Source: CAYWVR01 sp964461715
Lineage (GTDB): Bacteria > Planctomycetota > Phycisphaerae > FEN-1346
Direction of reading: 5' to 3'
Length of the DNA stretch: 9,767 nucleotides
NCBI GenBank assembly: GCA_964461715.1
Contig: CAYWVR010000063.1
Coordinates: forward strand, 1-9,767
How positions within the stretch are numbered: the stretch's first letter is position 1; each line of letters opens with the position of its first letter. The notes under the pieces were generated by a model that did no database searches, was not told where the DNA came from, and saw only the letters and a program-made list of their open reading frames with translations. A program made the translations under genes and the position numbers. Shown piece by piece: positions 1 to 6,185 of this stretch.

Positions 1-51
1 CTTGCCCGAGCCGCCCAGCGTCTGGCTGCCCTGGAACCTGAGGTACGTGCC
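1..51 (-). repeat. Start of repeat unit 3 of the surface protein, cut by the window edge
   Basis: Seventeen residues (GTYLRFQGSQTLGGSGK) match the first residues of unit 2 except for Ser in place of Ala near the end. The array therefore continues beyond the window. Confidence 0.8.
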
Positions 52-1572
52 GGCGCTGCTGCCGCCGGTGGCGTTCAGATTCCACGTCCCCTCGTTCACC
101 AGGCCGCCGACGATGTCGACGATGTCGCCGTTGGCCTGGTCCACCGTGGTGTCGGCGTCGACGGTGACGGCGTCGAAGTCGCAGCCGTTGCCGGCGAGGA
201 TTTGGCCCGTGCCGGCGCCCGTGGCGGCGAGATGGCCGCCCACAAGGCCGGCGTTACGGAGGTCCAGGACGGAGCCGTCGGCCACCTCGACCGTGGCCCC
301 CATGTTGAGAAAGGCCCCGTTCTGGAGTCTCAACCCGCCGGGGCCGATGGCCCGGAGCGTGCCCTGGTTCGTGAAGCCGGGCGTCCCGGGGTCGATGAGG
401 AGGGGATGGGCGCCCTCGGCGAGGATGGTGCCCTGGTTGATCATCCCGCCGATGTTCTTGACGAGTTGCCCCGCCCCGCGGATGGTGTGGTCCGCCCCAA
501 GCGTGAGCGTCTGGTCGTCGGCCCCGTTATAGAGGGCGTTGTTCGGGTCGTCCGTCATGACGACCTTGCCCGCGCCGCCCAGCGTCTGGCTGCCCTGGAA
601 CCTGAGGTACGTGCCGGCGGTGCTCGCGCCGATGGAATTCAGATTCCACGTCCCCTCGTTCACCAGGCCGCCGACGATGTCGACGATGTCGCCGTTGGCC
701 TGGTCCACCGTGGTGCCGGCGTCGACGGTCACGGCGTCGAAGTCGCAGCCGTTGCCGGCGAGGACCTGTCCGGTCCCGGCGCCGGTGGCGGCCAGGGTAC
801 CGCCCACCAGATCCACATTATCGAGGTCCAGGACGGAACCGTCGGCCACCTCGATGGTCTCGCCGAAGTTGTTGACCGAACCGTTCTGAAGCCTGAGGCC
901 GCCCGTGCCAACCGCCCGGAGCGTGCCCTGGTTCGTGAAGCCGGGCGACCCGGGATCGATGACAAGCGCATAACCGCCCTCGGCGAGGATGGTGCCCTGG
1001 TTGATCATCCCGCCGAGGTTCTGGAGCAGTTTCCCGGCCCCGCGGATGGTGTGGCCGGTCTCGTGGGTCAGGGTGTCGGCGTCGGTGGCGGGCCGGACGA
1101 TGTTCTGCGGATCGTCGGAGAGGACGACCTCGCCCGTGCCGGTCAGCGACTGGTTGCCCCGGAAGTACAGGTACGTGCCAGCGGTGCTCGTGCCCAGGGC
1201 GTCGAGCGTGATCTGCCCGTCGTTGGCCACGCCCCCGCCGTTCACGTCCAGCAGGGACCCGTTCGCGATGCCCAGGGCGTCGCCGGCGTCCACGGTCAGC
1301 GAGAGCACGTCGGCGTTCATGTCGAGCGTGACGGTGGAGTCCGTCCCCGTCTTGCCGCCGTCAATCTCGACGTCGACGTCCGTGGCATTGGGCGCGGTGG
1401 CGGGCGTCCACCGGGCGTCGTCGCGCCAATCTCCGTTGCCCCCGTCCCAGGTGGTGGCCGCGTGGGCGGCGGCGTCAAGGGCAGGTCCCGTCGCCCAAAG
1501 CAGCAAAGCGGTAGCCAGAACGAGGCGGGTCAAACGGCGCGGGGAACGAAGCGAAGTGGTCTGACGAGTCAT
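1..1572 (-). CDS. Exported beta-repeat surface protein, 5' part (C-terminus beyond the left edge)
   Basis: An uninterrupted frame of 524 codons runs from ATG at 1572 to the window edge. The start is preceded by an AAAGGGGGG ribosome site about 6 nt away. Residues 1-38 look like a Sec signal peptide: basic RSPRRLTR, hydrophobic LVLATALLLWA, then a probable cleavage after AHA. The mature protein opens with TWDGGNGDWRDDARW, a start common in planctomycete and verrucomicrobial autotransporter-like or beta-helix surface proteins. After a leader of about 90 residues come units of exactly 188 residues at 132-319 and 320-507, then 17 residues of a third. Each unit carries HTIRGAG, GGMINQGTILAEG, PGFTNQGTLRA and NEGTWNLN, rich in Gly, Asn and Thr as in right-handed beta-helices. 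An adhesin or cell-surface structural role is inferred; the anchor lies outside the window. Long + strand open frames here are antisense shadows without a domain signature. Confidence 0.85.
   Translation of the reverse strand, partial: MTRQTTSLRSPRRLTRLVLATALLLWATGPALDAAAHAATTWDGGNGDWRDDARWTPATAPNATDVDVEIDGGKTGTDSTVTLDMNADVLSLTVDAGDALGIANGSLLDVNGGGVANDGQITLDALGTSTAGTYLYFRGNQSLTGTGEVVLSDDPQNIVRPATDADTLTHETGHTIRGAGKLLQNLGGMINQGTILAEGGYALVIDPGSPGFTNQGTLRAVGTGGLRLQNGSVNNFGETIEVADGSVLDLDNVDLVGGTLAATGAGTGQVLAGNGCDFDAVTVDAGTTVDQANGDIVDIVGGLVNEGTWNLNSIGASTAGTYLRFQGSQTLGGAGKVVMTDDPNNALYNGADDQTLTLGADHTIRGAGQLVKNIGGMINQGTILAEGAHPLLIDPGTPGFTNQGTLRAIGPGGLRLQNGAFLNMGATVEVADGSVLDLRNAGLVGGHLAATGAGTGQILAGNGCDFDAVTVDADTTVDQANGDIVDIVGGLVNEGTWNLNATGGSSAGTYLRFQGSQTLGGSGK
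52..615 (-). repeat. 188-residue repeat unit 2 of the surface protein (564 bp)
   Basis: This is the second full unit, residues 320-507, aligned to unit 1 with no insertion or deletion. The end of unit 2 (74-151) is identical in DNA to the end of unit 1 (638-715) for 78 bp, which points to recent duplication or gene conversion. Confidence 0.85.
616..1179 (-). repeat. 188-residue repeat unit 1 of the surface protein (564 bp)
   Basis: This is the first full unit, residues 132-319, starting at GTYLYFRGNQSL and ending just before the next GTYL. It is the most divergent copy in its first 50 residues (LTHETGHTIRGAG). It matches unit 2 closely from GGMINQGTILAEG onwards. Confidence 0.85.
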
Positions 1573-1675
1573 GGAATACCCCCCTTTGGGCAGGCTCACG
1601 GTCTTGCTGCCAACGTGACGAATGTGGCCGGCGCACCCCTTGCACGCCGACCCATCCCAGCTCCCGTGCGTTCTC

Positions 1676-1703
1676 AGTGTAGCACAGGAATCGGCGAAGT
1701 CAA
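1676..1703 (-). promoter_or_regulatory. Candidate sigma70 promoter of the surface-protein gene
   Basis: On the minus strand, TTGACT (1698-1703) is followed after 16 nt by TACACT (1676-1681). A TG one base upstream of the -10 gives an extended -10 (TGCTACACT). Transcription would start near 1669, leaving a leader of roughly 95 nt before the ATG at 1572. The match is good, but this is a motif reading only. Confidence 0.5.
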
Positions 1704-1715
1704 ACGACTCGCCGT

Positions 1716-2023
1716 GTGAAAGGAGGAACGGCAGGCACCCGGAAATCGCTGGCCCGGGCCCTGCTGGGCGTCTATCAACGAGGGAAGCTCCCCACGGCCC
1801 CGCCAACTTCCGGAGCGAGGGCGTCATCTTCGGCCGCGACGATTTCAACATCCATCGCGACGGGACCGACATCGTGGCCGAGGGGCGTTGGTACGCCTCG
1901 AAGTTCCTCGCCCGCGGGACCTCCGAGGCCTCGCACCGATACGCGGCCGCCTCCTGCTACGCCCGGGAACGGCCGGTCGGCCGCGAGGCTACTTGCCCTT
2001 GCCGTGGGGGCAGGGCTTCATGA
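1716..2023 (+). pseudogene. Possible small broken gene (frameshifted coding remnant), function unknown
   Basis: Between the surface-protein promoter and the convergent peroxiredoxin gene, the + strand has a strong coding signature. In the frame read from 1802 to 1990, about 57 of 63 codons end in G or C. The peptide looks protein-like (FGRDDFNIHRDGTDIVAEG, then RWYASKFLARG). No good start exists in that frame. An AAAGGAGG site at 1719-1726 is followed 6 nt later by AGG where a start codon would be expected. In the next frame, 1716-1800 also looks coding (RKSLARALLGVYQRGKLPTAP). Joining the two needs one extra base around 1795-1803, in a C-rich run. The open frame ends at a TGA at 2023, overlapping the peroxiredoxin 3' end. 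I do not recognise the family. It could be a decayed gene, an assembly indel in a real small gene, or a chance open frame. Confidence 0.35.
1970..1983 (-). terminator. GC-rich hairpin just after the peroxiredoxin stop
   Basis: CGGCC-GGTC-GGCCG forms a 5-bp stem with a 4-nt loop, 5 nt downstream of the peroxiredoxin TAG. There is no T-run, so it is at best a weak terminator or a 3'-end stabiliser. It also lies inside the possible broken gene on the other strand. Confidence 0.25.
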
Positions 2024-2675
2024 CCATGAACCAGTCGAGCACCTTCATGCCGGCGGCGGGCTTCTCGACCCGCTCCTTCGCCGTGCCGCACGAGCCGGGC
2101 GGCGGGACGATGACGTCGTCGCCGAGCTGCCAGTTGGCGGGCGTGGCGACGCCGTGTTCGTCGGAGTGCTGCATGGCGACGAGCAGGCGTTTGACTTCCT
2201 CCATGTTGCGCCCGTTCGACAAGGGGTAATAGAGGATGGCCCGGACGACGGCCTTCGGGTCGATCAGGAAGACGGCCCGGACGGCCTGGGTCGTGCTGGC
2301 CTGGGGCTGGAGCATCCCGAACGCCTTGGCCACCTCCATCGTGAGGTCGCTGATGACGGGGAACTGGACCTCGACGTCCTTCATGCCCTTGTACTCGATC
2401 TTTTCCTTGATCGTCCGGAGCCACGCGATGTGGCTGTAGGTCGAGTCGATCGAGAGGCCCAGCAGCTCGCAGTTCAGCTTGCGGAAGTCCCCGGCCATCG
2501 ACGCGAACGTCATGAACTCCGTCGTGCAGACGGGCGTGAAGTCCGCCGGGTGGCTGAAGAAGACCACCCACTTGCCCTTGAAGTCGTCGGGGAACGAGAG
2601 CGGCCCCTGGGTCGTCTCGGCCTTGAACGAGGGGGCCTTCTCGCCGATCAGCGGCATCCTGCCTCCATTTTCCAT
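1989..2675 (-). CDS. Prx6-type thioredoxin-fold peroxiredoxin
   Basis: A 228-residue AhpC/TSA-family peroxidase, expected to reduce hydrogen peroxide and organic hydroperoxides in the cytoplasm. The peroxidatic site is PADFTPVCTTEF with Cys50 in the PxxxTxxC motif; the conserved catalytic Arg is in AVRAVFLIDP. The long C-terminal arm (YYPLSNGRNMEEVKRLL, then NWQLGDDVIVPPPG) is typical of the Prx6 subgroup shared by archaea and many bacteria. Cys196 (GSCG) and Cys222 (KPCPHGKGK) near the C-terminus resemble the paired C-terminal cysteines of archaeal members such as the Aeropyrum enzyme, so a resolving role is plausible. I chose the ATG at 2675 because AAAGGAG lies 7 nt upstream; an in-frame ATG at 2726 would add 17 unlikely residues, and MPLIGEKAP (residue 7) is an alternative. 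It sits 69 nt after the catalase gene on the same strand, probably as the last gene of the perR-katA unit. Confidence 0.93.
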   Translation of the reverse strand: MENGGRMPLIGEKAPSFKAETTQGPLSFPDDFKGKWVVFFSHPADFTPVCTTEFMTFASMAGDFRKLNCELLGLSIDSTYSHIAWLRTIKEKIEYKGMKDVEVQFPVISDLTMEVAKAFGMLQPQASTTQAVRAVFLIDPKAVVRAILYYPLSNGRNMEEVKRLLVAMQHSDEHGVATPANWQLGDDVIVPPPGSCGTAKERVEKPAAGMKVLDWFMVMKPCPHGKGK

Positions 2676-2744
2676 CGTGCGGCTCCTTTCATGCTGCATG
2701 GGGGTTCGTTCCATCGTTTCCAGCATCGTACCACGCGTCGCGGT

Positions 2745-4292
2745 TCACGCCGTGGTGGCTTTCACACGGTCCTCCTGGGACATCGCGGCCAGCTTCTCGA
2801 CCTCCTTGACGTCCAGGCCCAGCCCTTCGGCGACGCGCCGGCCGTAATCCTCATCCGCCTTGAAGAACAGGGCCGCCTGGCGGCGCCGGATGCGTTTCCG
2901 GGCGGCGCCGAGGTGCGAGACGATGTTTCCGATGAGGCGTTCTCGGGCCCCGTCGTCCATGACGCGGCGGTAGAGCTCCCCCGCCTGAACGAAATCGTCG
3001 TCGGTCAGGGTCTGCGGATGGCGGGCGACCGGACCTTGCACGTCGAAGGGCGGCTCGCCGGCGGAGGGGTCGGGCTCGGGCCCGCCCATCGAGTTGGGCC
3101 AGTAGTTTGGCCCGCGGCCGCCGTTCGCGTCAAAGCGCATGGAACCGTCGCGCTGGTAGTTGGCGGCGGGGCAGGCTTTCGGGGCGTTGACGGGCAGGAG
3201 CTGGTAGTTTGTGCCCAGACGGTAGAGGTGGGCGTCGTGGTAGGAGACGAGCCGGGCCTGGAGCATCTTGTCGGGCGAGGCGGCGATGCCCGGCACGAAG
3301 TTTCCGGGACAGAAGGCGGCCTGCTCGACGTCGGCGAAGTAGTTCTCGGGATTGCGATTCAGGGTCAGGCGGCCGATCTCGATGAGCGGGTAGTCCTCGT
3401 GGGGCCAGACCTTGGTGATGTCGAAGACGTCCCAGCGGTAGTCCTCGGCCTCGGCGACGGGCATGATTTGGACGGAGACGCGCCAGGAGGGGAACTCGCC
3501 CCGCGCGACGGCCTCGTAGAGGTCTTTCGTGGCGTGGTCGGGGTCCTCGCCCGCCAGGCGCGTCGCCTCCTCGCGCGTCAGGTTCTCGATGCCCTGATCG
3601 GTCTTGAAGTGGTATTGGACCCAGAAGGACTCGCCCTCGGCGTCGTACCACTTGAACGTGTGGCTGCTGTAGCCGTTCATGTGGCGGTAGGAGCGCGGCG
3701 TGCCGCGGTCCGAGAAGAGGATCGTGACCTGGTGGATCGATTCGGGGGTCAGCGAGAGGAAGTCCCAGAACATGTCGGCGTCGGGGGCGTGCGTGGCGGG
3801 GTGCCGTTTCTGGGTGTGGATGAAGTCGGGGAACTTGAGGGGGTCGCGGATGAAGAAGACCGGGGTGTTGTTTCCGGTCATGTCATAGTTGCCCTCCTCG
3901 GTGTAGAATTTGACGGCGAAGCCGCGCGGGTCCCGCGCCGAGTCGGCCGATCCCTTTTCCCCGCCGACCGTCGAGAACCGAACGAACACCTCCGTCTTCT
4001 TCCCGGGCTTCGAGAGAAACGCCGCCCGGGTGTACTTCGACATGTCGGCCGTGCACTCGAAGACGCCGTAGGCCCCCGCGCCCTTGGCGTGGACGACGCG
4101 CTCGGGGATCCGCTCGCGGTTGAAGTGGGCCAACTTCTCCGCCAGGTGCACGTCCTGCATGAGGGCGGGCCCGTGCGGACCGGCGGTCATCGTGTTCTGG
4201 TCATCCTCGACGGGCATACCCCAGGCCGTGGTCAGTTTCTCTTCCGCGGCCTTCTTCTCCTTCTTTGCTTTTGTCTTCTTCTTGCCGGCCAT
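2745..4292 (-). CDS. katA: Monofunctional haem catalase (small-subunit type)
   Basis: A 515-residue catalase converting hydrogen peroxide to water and oxygen. Catalytic His68 lies in RIPERVVHAKGAGA. The distal Asn is in GNNTPVFFIRD (about 140-150). The proximal haem-ligand Tyr351 is in ARLVSYHDAHLYRLGTNY, where the usual Phe before Ser is Val. Other hallmarks are RFSTVGGEKGSADSARDPRG and LTLNRNPENYFADVEQAAF. The length fits the small-subunit clade; the flavodoxin-like C-terminal domain of large catalases is absent. The first 19 residues form an unusual Lys/Ala/Glu tail (AGKKKTKAKKEKKAAEEK). The start ATG at 4292 has GGGAG 7 nt upstream. The gene follows perR by 83 nt and precedes the peroxiredoxin, so transcription from the perR promoter is likely. 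A second promoter in the 83-nt gap is possible but only weakly suggested. Confidence 0.97.
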   Translation of the reverse strand: MAGKKKTKAKKEKKAAEEKLTTAWGMPVEDDQNTMTAGPHGPALMQDVHLAEKLAHFNRERIPERVVHAKGAGAYGVFECTADMSKYTRAAFLSKPGKKTEVFVRFSTVGGEKGSADSARDPRGFAVKFYTEEGNYDMTGNNTPVFFIRDPLKFPDFIHTQKRHPATHAPDADMFWDFLSLTPESIHQVTILFSDRGTPRSYRHMNGYSSHTFKWYDAEGESFWVQYHFKTDQGIENLTREEATRLAGEDPDHATKDLYEAVARGEFPSWRVSVQIMPVAEAEDYRWDVFDITKVWPHEDYPLIEIGRLTLNRNPENYFADVEQAAFCPGNFVPGIAASPDKMLQARLVSYHDAHLYRLGTNYQLLPVNAPKACPAANYQRDGSMRFDANGGRGPNYWPNSMGGPEPDPSAGEPPFDVQGPVARHPQTLTDDDFVQAGELYRRVMDDGARERLIGNIVSHLGAARKRIRRRQAALFFKADEDYGRRVAEGLGLDVKEVEKLAAMSQEDRVKATTA

Positions 4293-4353
4293 GGCGGTTC
4301 TCCCTTTTTGTAGGCGTTCCTAAATCGTAGCTCTTACTGAGAAAGGCGCAAAT

Positions 4354-4370
4354 GGAAAACGGTCTTTTCC
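4354..4370. promoter_or_regulatory. Perfect 6-5-6 inverted repeat between perR and katA
   Basis: GGAAAA-CGGTC-TTTTCC lies 5 nt after the perR stop and about 60 nt before the catalase ATG, in an AT-richer gap. It could be an intercistronic hairpin that adjusts katA expression or mRNA stability, or a protein-binding palindrome. It does not resemble the TTATAAT-type PerR box known from Bacillus. Confidence 0.3.
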
Positions 4371-4375
4371 CGTGA

Positions 4376-4834
4376 TCATCCCGGGCCCTTGTCGCCGAGG
4401 CACGCGCGGCACACGCCGCGCACCTGGACCTGGGTGGAGCCGACGCGCCCGAAGGACGCGACGGACTTCGGCAGGGGCAGATCGTCAAGGGCCTCGCTCT
4501 GGAAGTCCTGGACGGCCCCGCACTCGGTGCAGATGAAGTGGTGATGCTCGCCGACGTTGGCGTCGAAACGAGCCGGTCCGCCCAGCACCCCGGTCCGGCG
4601 GATAAGCCCGTGCTCCTCGAGCGTCGCCAGCGTCCGGTAGACCGTATCGAGGCTGATCGCCGGGATGCGGCCATGCACCTCGCGGTGGACGGCTTCGGCG
4701 TCCGGGTGCGCGTCGGTGGAGGCGAGGGTCCGGAAGATTTCCGTCCGCTGGTGGGTGACGCGCAGGCCCTCGGCGCGGCACGTCTCCTCGAACGTGCGCA
4801 TCCGCCGCTCAACCTCGTCCCTCGTCACCGGCAC
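4376..4834 (-). CDS. perR: PerR-type Fur-family peroxide sensor and repressor
   Basis: A 152-residue Fur-superfamily regulator. The winged-helix DNA-binding part covers about residues 1-85, with recognition region ISLDTVYRTLATLEEHGLI. The dimerisation part follows. Structural zinc Cys pairs are Cys102/Cys105 (CTEC) and Cys142/Cys145 (CRAC). All five regulatory metal ligands defined in Bacillus subtilis PerR are present at a constant offset of six: His43, Asp91, His97, His99 and Asp110. The Asp at 110 (CGAVQDF), where Fur proteins usually have Glu, favours PerR over Fur. The known mechanism is Fe-catalysed oxidation of the ligand histidines by peroxide, releasing DNA. The start is taken as GTG at 4834, with AAGGG about 8 nt upstream; the N-terminus then matches PerR in length. 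Position directly before catalase and peroxiredoxin supports a peroxide role. Autoregulation is inferred from the palindrome on its promoter. Confidence 0.93.
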   Translation of the reverse strand: MPVTRDEVERRMRTFEETCRAEGLRVTHQRTEIFRTLASTDAHPDAEAVHREVHGRIPAISLDTVYRTLATLEEHGLIRRTGVLGGPARFDANVGEHHHFICTECGAVQDFQSEALDDLPLPKSVASFGRVGSTQVQVRGVCRACLGDKGPG

Positions 4835-4861
4835 CCGGGCGCCCTTAGTCTGAGCAATTCC

Positions 4862-4876
4862 TATCTGGGAACGATA
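4862..4876. promoter_or_regulatory. Candidate PerR operator: imperfect 7-1-7 palindrome over the perR -10 element
   Basis: TATCTGG-G-AACGATA has the 15-bp 7-1-7 geometry of Fur/PerR boxes, and its outer four bases are symmetric (TATC/GATA). It fully covers the -10 hexamer at 4871-4876, where a repressor would block transcription. The inner bases are not symmetric and the sequence differs from the Bacillus consensus, so this is a positional inference. Confidence 0.35.
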
Positions 4877-4899
4877 CCCGCTGCCGGGCGCCGGGTCAA
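4871..4899 (-). promoter_or_regulatory. Sigma70-type promoter of the perR-katA-prx unit
   Basis: On the minus strand, TTGACC (4894-4899) and TATCGT (4871-4876) are separated by exactly 17 nt. The predicted start lies near 4864, giving a leader of about 30 nt before the GTG of perR. It sits in the 93-nt gap after the downstream hydrolase gene, so the peroxide genes can be expressed independently of it. Confidence 0.55.
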
Positions 4900-4927
4900 G
4901 GGCCTATCGGGTTTCGGGTCGCGGCGG

Positions 4928-6157
4928 TCATTCGCCGCCGATGGGCACGTCCAGCTTCTCGACGTTCATGACCTTCAGCCACGCCTCGGCCAGGTCGCGG
5001 TCGGGAATCCAGAGATAGTCCTCGCGCTCGGCCTCGGGCACGTCGGTGGCCTTGCGGATGAGGAGCTTCGGGTCCACCTCGCCCTGCTCGGTGTCCCAGA
5101 CGGGGTGCTCTTCGTCGGGCCAGGGGATGATCGGATACGTGCCCTCGACCTCGCGGAAGGCGAACCACTTCGTGCCCAGCAGCTCCTCCACGGCCCGTGG
5201 GTGCACCAGGTATCCCCGGGCGGCCTCGACCTGCTTGAGCGTCAGCGGCCCGTCCGTCGGGTAGCCCGTCTCCGGCAGGCGAAGTTCGAGGGCCTGGTCC
5301 ACGAATCGCGTGATGTAGTCCCAGATGCGGAGGACGCTCATCGTGCCCTCCGACACGGGCTTGCCCCAGCCGTCCGCGCCGTGGGCGTCGACGTAGTTGC
5401 CGTGTCCCACGCCGTGGCCGACGATCTGGTGGGGCAACCAGGGCGTGTTGCGGCGGTAATTCAGGAGCGACGGCCGCACGGCCCGGTACCACGTTCCGGA
5501 CCACTCCTCCTGGCCATTGGCGCTCAGGTGCAGGATCGTCTGGTCCTGGGGTGCGGCCCAGTCGGGGATAGGCCACGTGGGCGTCTCGGCGTGGTAGGAG
5601 ATCGAGGCGATGGTCCGTTTCGGGTAGATCCACCCCATCCGGAACGGGAACTCGCCCCGCGACGACTTGCCGAACGTGATCCATGGGGCGTGGCGGAACT
5701 CCTTGATGCCCGTCTCCTGGACCACCAACTCCAGGAGCTTCAGGATACGGTCGGGGGCGGCGGGAGGCGTCGAGACGGGCTTCTTGTGGTGGTACTCGAT
5801 GCCGGTGTAGAAGGCCCGCAGGTAGACGATGCCCATCTCGTACTTCGCGAGGACCTTTCGGAACGGCTCGTACTCGTGGAAGTTCTTCGAGTCGGTGTTG
5901 TTCGGGACGAGCGCCATGGCTCGGATGCGCTTGGCCTCCGGGGGCAGCCAGATCAGGACGTCCGCCTTGCGGTCCTTCCGCTTGGCGGCCTTGGCGCCGA
6001 CCATCTCGTCCGAGAGCCGCATCCCGATGGGCCACGCGGGCGGTTCCGCCAGCGACTCCGCCGCCTTGGCCTTCGCCGCGTCCTCGGCCGCATATGCCGC
6101 GGCCCCCATGACCAGGGTCCCCACTCCCAGCACGGCCAGTGTCAGAACGTGTCGCAT
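4928..6157 (-). CDS. Exported alpha/beta-hydrolase-like protein, short paralogue
   Basis: A 409-residue protein. Residues 1-23 are a signal peptide (MRHVLTLAVLGVGTLVMG, cleavage near AYA). The core follows an alpha/beta-hydrolase order: strand AMALVPNN (80-87), strand MGIVYLRAF (108-116), helix RILKLLELVVQETGI, then the elbow region PWITFGKSSRGEFPFR with Ser165/Ser166. Ser212-Asn214 follow in LHLSANG, and GHGVGHGNYVDAHG has His252 as candidate catalytic base. The elbow is G-K-S-S-R-G, not a clean GxSxG. The C-terminal tail (370-409) has DVPEAERED and DRDLAEAWLKVMNVE, shared with the upstream paralogue. The start is the second of two overlapping ATGs because AAGGAG lies 7 nt upstream. It begins 28 nt after the upstream paralogue, so both are probably co-transcribed. 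The substrate is unknown; extracellular or periplasmic ester hydrolysis is a guess. Confidence 0.85.
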   Translation of the reverse strand: MRHVLTLAVLGVGTLVMGAAAYAAEDAAKAKAAESLAEPPAWPIGMRLSDEMVGAKAAKRKDRKADVLIWLPPEAKRIRAMALVPNNTDSKNFHEYEPFRKVLAKYEMGIVYLRAFYTGIEYHHKKPVSTPPAAPDRILKLLELVVQETGIKEFRHAPWITFGKSSRGEFPFRMGWIYPKRTIASISYHAETPTWPIPDWAAPQDQTILHLSANGQEEWSGTWYRAVRPSLLNYRRNTPWLPHQIVGHGVGHGNYVDAHGADGWGKPVSEGTMSVLRIWDYITRFVDQALELRLPETGYPTDGPLTLKQVEAARGYLVHPRAVEELLGTKWFAFREVEGTYPIIPWPDEEHPVWDTEQGEVDPKLLIRKATDVPEAEREDYLWIPDRDLAEAWLKVMNVEKLDVPIGGE

Positions 6158-6185
6158 CCATCCACTCCTTTCGGGACAGGCGGGT

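Noticed and set aside
1..1179. CRISPR-like or transposon repeat
   Set aside because: The 564-bp periodicity is in-frame protein repetition with no spacers, terminal inverted repeats or transposase.
202..1719. 505-codon + strand open frame across the repeat region
   Set aside because: It is in register antisense to the minus-strand surface protein, which has a ribosome site, signal peptide and repeat structure. The + translation has no recognisable domain and no signal.
1716..4313. 865-codon + strand open frame
   Set aside because: It is antisense to catalase and peroxiredoxin, both unmistakable on the minus strand. Only its first ~85 bases show separate coding character, treated with the possible broken gene.
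4376..4834. Fur or Zur instead of PerR
   Set aside because: The Asp at 110 and the full PerR ligand set at constant offset, plus catalase and peroxiredoxin neighbours, favour PerR; no iron or zinc uptake genes are nearby.
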